From Candidatus Kaiserbacteria bacterium (lineage in GTDB: Bacteria; Patescibacteriota; Minisyncoccia; Phycocordibacterales; Phycocordibacteraceae), in NCBI GenBank assembly GCA_016194455.1, contig JACQBN010000022.1, forward strand, positions 1-51,154: 51,154 nucleotides of DNA, in the 5' to 3' direction. Shown here piece by piece: positions 40,039 to 48,749 of this stretch. Position numbers and translations under genes: made by a program. How positions within the stretch are numbered: the stretch's first letter is position 1; each line of letters starts with the position of its first letter. The notes beneath the pieces were generated by a model that was given only the letters and a program-made list of their open reading frames with translations, ran no database searches and had not been told where the DNA came from.

Positions 40039-40389
40039 CTAAACGGCTGTGGGTGCCGCTTCGGCGATGACTTCTTCCTTTCCGCCGGAAGCGGACCCGC
40101 CTTCGGCAGGTTTGGGCGGTGTCTTCTTGGGCAGCACGTTTATCTTCTTCCCCTCTATAATTCCCTTGCTGATAAGAAGGTTGTGGATGGAGGCGGTCGG
40201 TTGCGCGCCCACCCCGATCCAGTATTTGACCCGCTCGGCATCGAGCGAGAGCGCTTTGCTTTTCGGGTTATAGGTGCCGAGCTGCTCGGTGATCCTGCCG
40301 GACTTCGCGGCGCGCTCCTTCTCAAGAAGCACAATGCGAAACGCCGGATCATTCGTCCGGCCGATGCGCTGGTAGCGAATCATCAACAT
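40039..40389 (-). CDS. rpsP: 30S ribosomal protein S16
   Basis: MLMIRYQRIGRTNDPAFRIVLLEKERAAKSGRITEQLGTYNP. Confidence 0.92.
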   Translation of the reverse strand: MLMIRYQRIGRTNDPAFRIVLLEKERAAKSGRITEQLGTYNPKSKALSLDAERVKYWIGVGAQPTASIHNLLISKGIIEGKKINVLPKKTPPKPAEGGSASGGKEEVIAEAAPTAV

Positions 40390-40438
40390 GTGCCGGCGAC
40401 TATAGCAGAAGCCGCTCAATTTTGCTAGAGTGGAGGAA

Positions 40439-42379
40439 ATGGGAGCCGAAAAGGTGTACGAGGGCCCGATCACGATGACCAGGAGGGGCGTCGGCTTTTT
40501 TGCTATTGAAGGCACGGAGGAGGACTTGCTTATCCCAGCGGAGTGGAACGGCCACGCGCTCCATGGCGACATCGTGAAGGTTGCGCAAGCTGGAATGTAC
40601 CGCGACCCCGCTGGCCGCATGCCGCCACGCACTTCAGGCAAGGTGGTTGCTATCGTCTCGCGCTCACGCGAGACCTTCGTCGGGACCTTGGTTGAAGAAG
40701 GAGGGCAGGTGTTGCTCACCCCCGACTACAAGAAGATGTGGGTGCCGCTGGTGATTACAGAGCGGGGCAATGCGCCACTCGGATACAAAGTGCTGGTGCG
40801 GATGACGGGGTGGGCAGCGGACGCGCCCTACCCCGAGGGCGTACTAGAAGAGGTCATCGGCAAGGCTGGGCTCCATGAGACGGAGATGCGCGCCTTGGCG
40901 CTCGGGCAAGGATTCTCACCGGACTTCCCTCCCGCGGTGCTCGCCGCGGCAGAGGAGTTGAAGAGGAACGGCCGCGCCCTGCTTGAGGCGGGCGCGGCCG
41001 GCCGGCGGGACTTCCGCACCACGCCAACCCTTACCATCGACCCAGTGGACGCGAAGGACTTCGACGATGCCCTCTCGGTGCGCACACTGGAAGACGGAAA
41101 AACAGAGGTGGGCATCCACATCGCTGACGTCTCGTACTTCGTGAAGCCAAAGGACGCAATCGATGACGAGGCGCGCGAACGCGCGACCTCAGTCTATCTC
41201 GTGGATCGCACGATCCCGATGCTCCCTGAGGTGCTCTCCAACGACCTCTGCTCGCTCGTGGCGAACGAGGACCGGCTCTCCGTCTCTGCCGTCTTCACGC
41301 TTGATCAAGAAGGAAAGATCCTTGACCGATGGTTCGGCGAGACGATCGTCCGTTCCGGAAAGCGCTTCACGTACGAAGAGGCGCAGGGAGTGCTTAATGG
41401 CGGCAACGGGCCGATGCATGCGGAGCTCGCGCTCTTGCTCACCCTTTCAAAAAAAATTCGTGCGCGCCGGCAGGCCAAGGGCACAATAGAATTTGATACG
41501 GCGGAGGTGAAAGTGGACCTCGATCCAGAGGGTAGGCCCACCGCGATCCGACTCAAGGAGCGCCAGGACACGAATCTCCTGATTGAAGACTTTATGCTCA
41601 TAGCGAACGAGGCGGTCGCCGAGCACCTCTCAAAGCTCACCGACAAAAGCGGACCGACATTCGCCTCGCTCTATCGCATCCACGATACGCCGGACGCCGA
41701 CAGAATCGAGAATCTTGCGCAATTTCTCCGCGTCCTGGGCTACGATTTGAAGTCAACTGCTGGGCGCGTCACGGGCGCCGAACTCAATCGTCTCTTAGAG
41801 AAGGTGAAGGGCACCCCCGAGGAATATCTTATCAAGACCGCGACGCTGCGCTCAATGTCGAAGGCGATTTACGCTACCAAGAACATCGGGCATTTCGGGC
41901 TCGCGTTTGAGTTCTATACCCACTTCACTTCCCCGATCCGGCGCTATCCCGATCTCATCATCCATCGTTTGATCAAAGCGCATGCTGGTGGCCAGAAAGT
42001 CTCACTAAAGGAGATGAGTGACTTCGACGCGCTCGCGATCCACTGCTCCGAGCGCGAGGTAGGTGCCACGGATGCGGAACGTGACAGCATCAAGATGAAA
42101 CAAGTGGAGTTCCTCGCCGGGCGGATTGGGCAAGAATTCGATGCCGTCATCTCGGGCGTCACTGATCGTGGTTTATATATAGAAGAAAAAGAAACGCATG
42201 CCGACGGCATGATCGCTATCCGCACTGTCGGAGAGGATTACTTCGACTACGACGAAAAGCACTACCGACTCGTCGGCCGCCGCACCAAAAAAGTATTTCA
42301 GCTCGGCGACCCCATCCACGTGAAGCTCATCGCCGCCCGCATCCCGGAGCGAGAACTCGATTTTGAACCAGCAACATAA
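40439..42379 (+). CDS. rnr: Ribonuclease R (RNase II/R family)
   Basis: TIDPVDAKDFDDALSV; VGIHIADVSYFV; FYTHFTSPIRRYPDLIIHRL. Confidence 0.94.
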   Translation: MGAEKVYEGPITMTRRGVGFFAIEGTEEDLLIPAEWNGHALHGDIVKVAQAGMYRDPAGRMPPRTSGKVVAIVSRSRETFVGTLVEEGGQVLLTPDYKKMWVPLVITERGNAPLGYKVLVRMTGWAADAPYPEGVLEEVIGKAGLHETEMRALALGQGFSPDFPPAVLAAAEELKRNGRALLEAGAAGRRDFRTTPTLTIDPVDAKDFDDALSVRTLEDGKTEVGIHIADVSYFVKPKDAIDDEARERATSVYLVDRTIPMLPEVLSNDLCSLVANEDRLSVSAVFTLDQEGKILDRWFGETIVRSGKRFTYEEAQGVLNGGNGPMHAELALLLTLSKKIRARRQAKGTIEFDTAEVKVDLDPEGRPTAIRLKERQDTNLLIEDFMLIANEAVAEHLSKLTDKSGPTFASLYRIHDTPDADRIENLAQFLRVLGYDLKSTAGRVTGAELNRLLEKVKGTPEEYLIKTATLRSMSKAIYATKNIGHFGLAFEFYTHFTSPIRRYPDLIIHRLIKAHAGGQKVSLKEMSDFDALAIHCSEREVGATDAERDSIKMKQVEFLAGRIGQEFDAVISGVTDRGLYIEEKETHADGMIAIRTVGEDYFDYDEKHYRLVGRRTKKVFQLGDPIHVKLIAARIPERELDFEPAT

Positions 42380-42427
42380 ACCCCCGTGCAGCCGTCAGCG
42401 TTTCGAAGAACTTTGGTGCGGTAAGAA

Positions 42428-43600
42428 CTACCTTGATTGACTCAATATTTTCTTCCAACGATAATGCGTGGGGTCGGGATCGTTCTTTGATTCCGGAGCG
42501 AACTCATATATATTGGTTTCCGATTGTTTTACCGCCCGCGCTGGACTATAGAGTGCATATTTTGTATCGCGCAGTTCAGGGGAGTGAAGGTACGTCATCA
42601 TCGGATCGGCATGAGATGCGCCGTATATAAAAAGGATTGGTCCGTCGAAACGTCTCGCGCGAGTCAACTTGTCTATCCCGCGCGCAACCGAGACGTTTCG
42701 ATAATCAAGGAAATCGAAGGGGATCGTATACGGCGAGGACGACCCTGATGCAGAACTCAAGACCGAAGGAGCAAGCGGCGCGGTCGCTGCGAGCCCAGCT
42801 ACACCGGCAAGAAATTGTCTGCGGCTCGGCTTGGGAACTAATTCCGGATTCTTCTCTACGAAATCTGGTTGGTGTTTTTCAAAGCGGCGGCGTTCATCAG
42901 TCTTTAATTGATTCCACGCGAGAGTTCCAGCGCTCGCTCCCACTGCAGTTGCCCACACGCCGAGCAGACCGATATCAAAGGCGCCCAGATCCTCCGAGAG
43001 CCGGTCATGGCCCCCCGCCCACTCGAGAATAAGTTCTCGGTCTTTATCGGCTCCCGAGTGGGGGTCGATCGTTATCACCAGCTTCTGATGTTTTTTCGCT
43101 AACTGTTCCATCTCTCGAAAAAAAACAATTGGTGGATTATCGAGAATAGATTTATGAACCCATCCCTCGGCTTCTCCTTCCGTAGAACCCGCGGTGTGCA
43201 GTCGATCTTTTACTTTTTGGAGAAATTCCAAGTCATACACTCCAGCGATTTCAGGCGCGCCTTCGAGAACAACCGCGCCGGCAGAAGCAATTGCCTCTTC
43301 GATACGCTTTCTCTGGAAGAGAAGCGTTTCGGGAGTATGAACGACGCCAAGGAAATGAATTGGTTGGTCGTTGATTTCGCCTGTGCGTTCCTTCAGTGGG
43401 AAACTCTCCTGTCCCCATGCTTTGAGCTCGAGATCGTGAGGTGAGACTCCGGCGCTGTTTTGCATCTGACCGTATTGAACTGCCGTGTCAGCATCGAGGC
43501 GTGCTGACTCTTCATCGACCTGGCGGGCGATCGCTACTAAAGGGGATTCGGCATTCTGCTCGAATTTCGAAACATGCCAATTTCGTTGTCTTTCCATCAT
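42428..43600 (-). CDS. TraB/TIKI-like protein with internal Tat-like hydrophobic segment
   Basis: HFLGVVHTPETLLFQRKRIEEAIASAGAVVLEGAPE and IYGASHADPMMTYL (two GxxH); internal SRRQFLAGVAGLAATAPLAPSVL. Confidence 0.55.
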   Translation of the reverse strand: MMERQRNWHVSKFEQNAESPLVAIARQVDEESARLDADTAVQYGQMQNSAGVSPHDLELKAWGQESFPLKERTGEINDQPIHFLGVVHTPETLLFQRKRIEEAIASAGAVVLEGAPEIAGVYDLEFLQKVKDRLHTAGSTEGEAEGWVHKSILDNPPIVFFREMEQLAKKHQKLVITIDPHSGADKDRELILEWAGGHDRLSEDLGAFDIGLLGVWATAVGASAGTLAWNQLKTDERRRFEKHQPDFVEKNPELVPKPSRRQFLAGVAGLAATAPLAPSVLSSASGSSSPYTIPFDFLDYRNVSVARGIDKLTRARRFDGPILFIYGASHADPMMTYLHSPELRDTKYALYSPARAVKQSETNIYEFAPESKNDPDPTHYRWKKILSQSR

Positions 43601-43601
43601 A

Positions 43602-45824
43602 TTACTTCGCGACCTGTACCGCTTCGTCGAACTTGACGGAGAGGAGCTTGCTGATGCCGTCGCCGCCCATGGTGATGCCGTAGAGGATGCCGGCGCGGCT
43701 CATCGTCTCGCGGTTGTGCGTGATCACGATGAGCTGGGATTTCTTGGCGAGCCCCTCGAGCATATCGCCGTAGCGGCGGCTGTTCGCCTCGTCAAGCGCG
43801 GCGTCGGTTTCATCCAATATCAAAAACGGTGGTGGGTTCACTTGCGACATCGCAAAAATGAGTGCGATCGAGGTCAAGGCCCGCTCGCCGCCCGAGAGCT
43901 GCATTATGGATTGCACTTTCTTCCTCGGCAGGTGGACCGAGATCTCGATGCCCGGGCGTTGCTTCTCTTTTGGTAGTTCGTCGTTAGACTCTTCAGCATC
44001 TCCGAGGTCGTCGACCTCGTCGACTTCGGGCTCTTCGAGCGTGAGACGGGCGCCGCCCCCGCCAAACATCAAGGCAAAATATTCGCCGAAAGAGGCGTTC
44101 ACCTTCGCGAGGCCGTCCGCGAAGTTCTTCGCGAGTTCGGCATCAAGATCCTCAACAAGGGAGCGCAGCCCCGCCGCGGACTTCGCGAGGTCGTCGAGCT
44201 CGCGGGAAAGAAATTCTTCGCGTTTCGCGACCTCCTCATGCTCGCGGCGGATGTCGTCCCCCGCGCCGCCCGCCTCCTCGAGTCGGATCTTGAGCCGTTC
44301 CTGCTGGCGCTTCCTATCCTCTTGCATCTTCCGCTCCTCCGCAGGCGGCGAAGAAAGTGGCAGATACGAGAGGGCTTCGCGGCCTGCTGCGCTAAGCGCC
44401 TCGGCCTTATCGCGCTCTAGCTCCTCGGCGAGGAGTGTGAGTTCGCGGCCGCGCGTCTCAAACGCCGTGATCTCGTTCTCCGCCTTCGCTTTGCCTTGTG
44501 CAAAATCCAGAATGCGGCGGCGCAGCTCCCTGCCTGCTTCATCATGCGCGGTCAGTGCCTCCCGCGAGCGCATGAGAGAGCTCTTCGCCTTTTCCTCCTG
44601 TTTCGCGAGCTCCGCGTCCTTGGAGAGGAAGTCCGTGCGTTCGTTCTCGAGTGCGTAGACTGCGCGCTCCTCGTCTGCGAGGAGATCATCGCCGGGGGCG
44701 GCGAAGCGTTCGACGAAAGCGCGAACGGCGCTTCGGACCGCGGCGAGTGCCGCGGCGATTCCGTCTGGCGTGGTCGCACTCCTCGACTGCTTCTCCACTT
44801 CATCGCGCAGCGTCGCGAGGTCCTCGCGCGGCACTTTGGCATACGGCTCGCGCGCGACCTCCGCGCTCCGGCGCTTCGCAGCCGCGAGGCCGCCCTCTAC
44901 TCTCCCCAGCTCGCGCGCGAGCTTCGCGCGCTCGGTCGCGGCGTGTTCGATCTCGCTCTCGAGAGTCCGCACCACAGCAAGGCGCTTGCCGCCCTCGGCG
45001 TCGGTGGTCGCCCGCTCCTCGATGCCCGCGAGTTCGCGCGAGACCGCAGCGAGACGCTCCGCCGCTGTCGCCTTCGCGCTTGCGGCTTTTTCTTTCTCAC
45101 GCGCAAGGTACGCATCTTCTATCGCAAAGTAGGTCTGGCAGATTGCGATGAGATTTTTCCGGAGCTCGTCTGCGCGCTCGAGCTTGGCCACCTGAGTCGC
45201 GAGGAATTTAAGATGAGGCGCGAGCTCGCGCCGGAGTGAATTGACCTGACCGATATTCTCTTCGGTCTTATCCAGCTTCCGCAGCGCTTCCTGCTTTTTG
45301 AACTCGTAGAGGGTTAGCCCGAGCGCGTTCTCGAGCATCTCGCGGCGCTCGCGTGGATTCGCAATCAATATGCGATCGGCTTCGCCCTGGGAAATGATGT
45401 GGTGGCCCGTCTCGCCGATGTTGCCGCCCGAGAGGAGCTCCTCGACATCGCGAAGCCGCACGCGCGAGCCATTGATGGAATAATCGCTCGCCCCGTCGCG
45501 GAAGACTTCGCGTGCGATGGATATCTCATCAAAATCTATTTTGAAAGCGCGGTGTCCGCCAGCTGGCGGATTATCGAAGACGACCGCGACCGCCGCGCGA
45601 TTCGCCCGCGGCAGCGTGTGCGTACCGGAGAATATGAGGTCCTCCGCGCGCTTGCCGCGCATCGACTTCATCGACTGCTCGCCGAGCGCAAAGCGGAACG
45701 CCTCGGCGACGTTACTCTTACCCGATCCATTCGGCCCCACGATCGCGGTCACTGCGGAGGAGAAGTCCAAGACTGTTTTCTTGGCGAAAGATTTGAACCC
45801 AGCGATTTCAAGCCGCTTCAGCAT
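43602..45824 (-). CDS. smc: SMC-family chromosome segregation ATPase, short form
   Basis: MLKRLEIAGFKSFAKKTVLDFSSAVTAIVGPNGSGKSNVAEA; LSGGERALTSIALIFAMSQVNPPPFLILDETDAALDEAN. Confidence 0.9.
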   Translation of the reverse strand: MLKRLEIAGFKSFAKKTVLDFSSAVTAIVGPNGSGKSNVAEAFRFALGEQSMKSMRGKRAEDLIFSGTHTLPRANRAAVAVVFDNPPAGGHRAFKIDFDEISIAREVFRDGASDYSINGSRVRLRDVEELLSGGNIGETGHHIISQGEADRILIANPRERREMLENALGLTLYEFKKQEALRKLDKTEENIGQVNSLRRELAPHLKFLATQVAKLERADELRKNLIAICQTYFAIEDAYLAREKEKAASAKATAAERLAAVSRELAGIEERATTDAEGGKRLAVVRTLESEIEHAATERAKLARELGRVEGGLAAAKRRSAEVAREPYAKVPREDLATLRDEVEKQSRSATTPDGIAAALAAVRSAVRAFVERFAAPGDDLLADEERAVYALENERTDFLSKDAELAKQEEKAKSSLMRSREALTAHDEAGRELRRRILDFAQGKAKAENEITAFETRGRELTLLAEELERDKAEALSAAGREALSYLPLSSPPAEERKMQEDRKRQQERLKIRLEEAGGAGDDIRREHEEVAKREEFLSRELDDLAKSAAGLRSLVEDLDAELAKNFADGLAKVNASFGEYFALMFGGGGARLTLEEPEVDEVDDLGDAEESNDELPKEKQRPGIEISVHLPRKKVQSIMQLSGGERALTSIALIFAMSQVNPPPFLILDETDAALDEANSRRYGDMLEGLAKKSQLIVITHNRETMSRAGILYGITMGGDGISKLLSVKFDEAVQVAK
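45555..45570. repeat. 16-nt perfect palindrome in smc, identical to the core of the 38463-38492 terminator
   Basis: TCCGCCAGCTGGCGGA at both loci. Confidence 0.8.
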
Positions 45825-45830
45825 ACCTAG

Positions 45831-45836
45831 AGTATA
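45831..45836 (-). promoter_or_regulatory. -10 box of smc, 6 nt before ATG
   Basis: Minus strand TATACT ctaggt ATG in an 18-nt intergenic gap. Confidence 0.6.
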
Positions 45837-45842
45837 CCGTGC

Positions 45843-46574
45843 CTACGACGTCTGGCTTGCAGTCGTAAGAAATATTTTTTCGAGCTCGAAGCCCTTCGCG
45901 AGCTCCGCGGCACCTTTTGTCAAGGCGATCTCGCCCTGCTGGAGCACGTACGCGCGGTCCGCGATCCCGAGTACCGATTTAATACTGTGCTCGACCACCA
46001 GAATCGCGATGTGCCGGAGGGTGTTGATTTCCTTAATGAGCGCGAATACCTCCTTGACGATCTTGGGCGAGAGGCCGAGTGAGGGCTCGTCAAGGAGAAG
46101 CACGCGCGGGTCGGCGACGAGCCCTCGCGCGATCGTGAGCATCTGTTGTTGGCCGCCCGAGAGCAATCCCGCTTTCGCCAAGAGCTTCTCGCGGAGCGCG
46201 GGGAATATCTTGAGCACCTCTTCGATATTCTTCGAGGCATCGGCGCGATTGGGGAGCGCGTAGCCGCCAAGCTCGAGGTTCTCGAGCACGGTGAGGTGCT
46301 TGAAAACTTGGCGACCCTGCGGGACGTACGCGATGCCGCGCCGGACCATCTCGTAGGGCACGGGAGCAATGCGCTCTTCGTGGAAATGCACGGAGCCGTG
46401 CGCAAGCGGCACAAGGCCGAAGAGTGCCTTCAGTATCGTCGACTTCCCCGCCCCGTTGGGGCCCATCAAGGCGACGATCTCGCCCTCGTCAATCTCTACC
46501 GATGCGTTCTTCAGCGCTTGCACGCCGCCGTAGAAGACGTTTGCATCGTTGAGTTTAAGCAGCGTTTCTTTCAT
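45843..46574 (-). CDS. livF: Branched-chain amino acid ABC transporter ATP-binding protein LivF-like
   Basis: ALMGPNGAGKSTILKALFGL; LLSGGQQQMLTIARGLVADPRVLLLDEPSLGLSP. Confidence 0.9.
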   Translation of the reverse strand: MKETLLKLNDANVFYGGVQALKNASVEIDEGEIVALMGPNGAGKSTILKALFGLVPLAHGSVHFHEERIAPVPYEMVRRGIAYVPQGRQVFKHLTVLENLELGGYALPNRADASKNIEEVLKIFPALREKLLAKAGLLSGGQQQMLTIARGLVADPRVLLLDEPSLGLSPKIVKEVFALIKEINTLRHIAILVVEHSIKSVLGIADRAYVLQQGEIALTKGAAELAKGFELEKIFLTTASQTS

Positions 46575-46614
46575 TACAAGAAATTATAGCAACTCGAGAA
46601 ACTCCTCGATATGG

Positions 46615-46869
46615 CTATACGAGAACGCTATGGAAGCTGGTCTCTTGCGGATCAAGTGCGCGGATAATTGCTCGACTCTTTCCCTCCTCAAGGCACAACG
46701 CAATAACCTCGCGGGCGTTTGCGAGAGCTTGGTCAAGCGTCTTGCCCTGGGTAACACAGCCGGGGAGGAGCGGGCACTGCACGATATAGAAATTATCCTC
46801 CCCTTTCGTGACAAGGGCCGGGTATTGCTGCGCTTTATGCCTCATACTTTTTCGGGTCGCCTTTTTCAT
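46615..46869 (-). CDS. HicB-like antitoxin domain protein (orphan)
   Basis: YPALVTKGEDNFYIVQCPLLPGCVTQGKTLDQALANAREVIALCLEE. Confidence 0.8.
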   Translation of the reverse strand: MKKATRKSMRHKAQQYPALVTKGEDNFYIVQCPLLPGCVTQGKTLDQALANAREVIALCLEEGKSRAIIRALDPQETSFHSVLV

Positions 46870-46900
46870 GTGTTCCAGTATACCATGTCTGTTTTGCGCT

Positions 46901-47635
46901 TTATTTCCCCAGATACGCCTCGATGACGGCGTGTTCTGCGAGCACCTTCTCCGGCGTCCCCTCTGCAATCACTTTCCCGCTATCGAGGACATAGACCGTG
47001 TCCGCAAGCTCGCGGATGATCGCCATGTCGTGCTCGACCAGGATCACCGCCGCGCCGGTATTCTTAAGGTCCATAAGGACGTGGGAGATGGTCTTGCGCA
47101 TCTCGCTAAAGAGCCCGGCGAAGGGCTCGTCGAAGAAATATATCTTCGCTTGCATCGAGACCGCACGCGCGATCTCGAGGAGCTTCCTCTGGCCGTAGGA
47201 GAGCTTCTCGGCGTTTTCATGCCGCTTCTCGAAGAGGCCGACCTTTTTTAAAATGTCTTCGGCGGCGTCGAGATGGAGCTTGCCGTGCCGCTCGAAGAGG
47301 GCGCCCCAGACGTTGCGCTCGGTCAAGACGAGCAAGATATTGTCGAGCACGCTTACCTGCTCAATCAAGCGCACGCTCTGGAAGGTGCGCGTGATCCCGT
47401 AGGTCGCGATCTCGGAGGCGCGAATCTTTCTCAACTCCACCGAGTCGCTCACCACGAGCGCGCCGCCGTCAACAGGCAGCAAGCCGGTGACGGTATTGAT
47501 GAGGGTCGTCTTGCCCGATCCGTTCGGGCCCACGAGGGCCGTAATCTTCCCCGCCTCAAAGGCGAGGTTGAGGTGATCGACAGCCGCCACTCCGCCGAAC
47601 TTCTTCACCAAGTTTTTTGTTTGTAGTAATGGCAT
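46901..47635 (-). CDS. livG: Branched-chain amino acid ABC transporter ATP-binding protein LivG-like
   Basis: MPLLQTKNLVKKFGGVAAVDHLNLAFEAGKITALVGPNGSGKTTLINTVTG. Confidence 0.9.
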   Translation of the reverse strand: MPLLQTKNLVKKFGGVAAVDHLNLAFEAGKITALVGPNGSGKTTLINTVTGLLPVDGGALVVSDSVELRKIRASEIATYGITRTFQSVRLIEQVSVLDNILLVLTERNVWGALFERHGKLHLDAAEDILKKVGLFEKRHENAEKLSYGQRKLLEIARAVSMQAKIYFFDEPFAGLFSEMRKTISHVLMDLKNTGAAVILVEHDMAIIRELADTVYVLDSGKVIAEGTPEKVLAEHAVIEAYLGK

Positions 47636-47636
47636 G

Positions 47637-48749
47637 TTACTCAACAACAACATACGAGGAACTGGAAACTTGCCGCAATTCAACAGCTTGCGTAACAACG
47701 TGATTGGTTTCGTCAAAACTGATCACGCCCGAGTAACCAGAATATTTTTTTATGGCTTTAAGATACGCGATAACTTGCTCTGATGTCTGGGCTCCAGACT
47801 TGATGGCCTGCAATACAAGTGTCGTCGCGTCGTACGTCGTTGCGCCGGTGATTGCCGCAGGCTCAACGCCAAAACGCTTCTTATACTTCTGATTAAACTC
47901 GGCTGTGCGGGAGTAATCCTGCCACGAGGGATAAAATATCCCATTTAAATTGGTGCGCGCTGCGGTATCGGCGCTTATCGACGTCACCGCGCTGGTGGGC
48001 ATGAAAAGAGGTGCTTTGCTTGCAAGTTGTTTGTACTGATTAACGAATGCTTCACCTGTCTGACTCGTAGCCATGAGCGCATAGATCGCGTCCACGCCGA
48101 GTGTCTTTATCTTAAGAAGGTCGGTACGATAATCGGTGGAATCTTGGGGTGGGTTTGATTCAAATACAATAGTTACTGATGGATAGTCGTGGGTGATTTC
48201 GTCCTTGATTATTGCTTCAAGACCAATAGACCACGCATTGTTGGAGGAAATCAGGGCTATTTTATTAAGACTGTGTTTTACCATGTAGGCGAGAACTGCT
48301 CGTACTTGTCCACGCTCACTTGGAGTCATACTGAAATAGTAAGGCGACTGGAAGGACTCGCCTTCTCCGGTCATCCACGGCGAAATGAAGACGGTGTGGT
48401 CAGTTGTGGCGATCGGCACGACTACTTGGGAAAATTCAGCCCATTCTGGACCGAGAACAACCTTGACTCCGTCAATCTCTGAAAGTTTTTTTGCTGCAGA
48501 GGCAGTAGTTGTCAGGTCCGAGTGGAAGTCTTCAATGGGATACTGGCTGGGATTAAGACCAGCATCCTCAAGCGCCATAATAAACCCGTTGCGGGACGTC
48601 TCTCCGGCAAAGGCCGCGTAGCTTGAAAGGGCGAAAAGTCCACCGATCTTGATCGGCTCACCAGTTACCTCTTTGGGCTTTTGTCCTAGAACGAAATAAC
48701 CAGCAACGATGACCACGAGAATGACGAGACCGATCCAGAGGTTTTTCAT
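47637..48749 (-). CDS. TM-anchored ABC substrate-binding protein (Leu/Ile/Val-binding type), copy 1
   Basis: MKNLWIGLVILVVIVAGYFVLGQKPKEVTGEPIKIGGLFALSSYAAFAGETSRNG. Confidence 0.85.
   Translation of the reverse strand: MKNLWIGLVILVVIVAGYFVLGQKPKEVTGEPIKIGGLFALSSYAAFAGETSRNGFIMALEDAGLNPSQYPIEDFHSDLTTTASAAKKLSEIDGVKVVLGPEWAEFSQVVVPIATTDHTVFISPWMTGEGESFQSPYYFSMTPSERGQVRAVLAYMVKHSLNKIALISSNNAWSIGLEAIIKDEITHDYPSVTIVFESNPPQDSTDYRTDLLKIKTLGVDAIYALMATSQTGEAFVNQYKQLASKAPLFMPTSAVTSISADTAARTNLNGIFYPSWQDYSRTAEFNQKYKKRFGVEPAAITGATTYDATTLVLQAIKSGAQTSEQVIAYLKAIKKYSGYSGVISFDETNHVVTQAVELRQVSSSSYVVVE

Noticed and set aside
45000-45500. Arg/Ser-rich + strand ORFs over smc
   Set aside because: Antisense to the coiled-coil coding region; low-complexity translation only.
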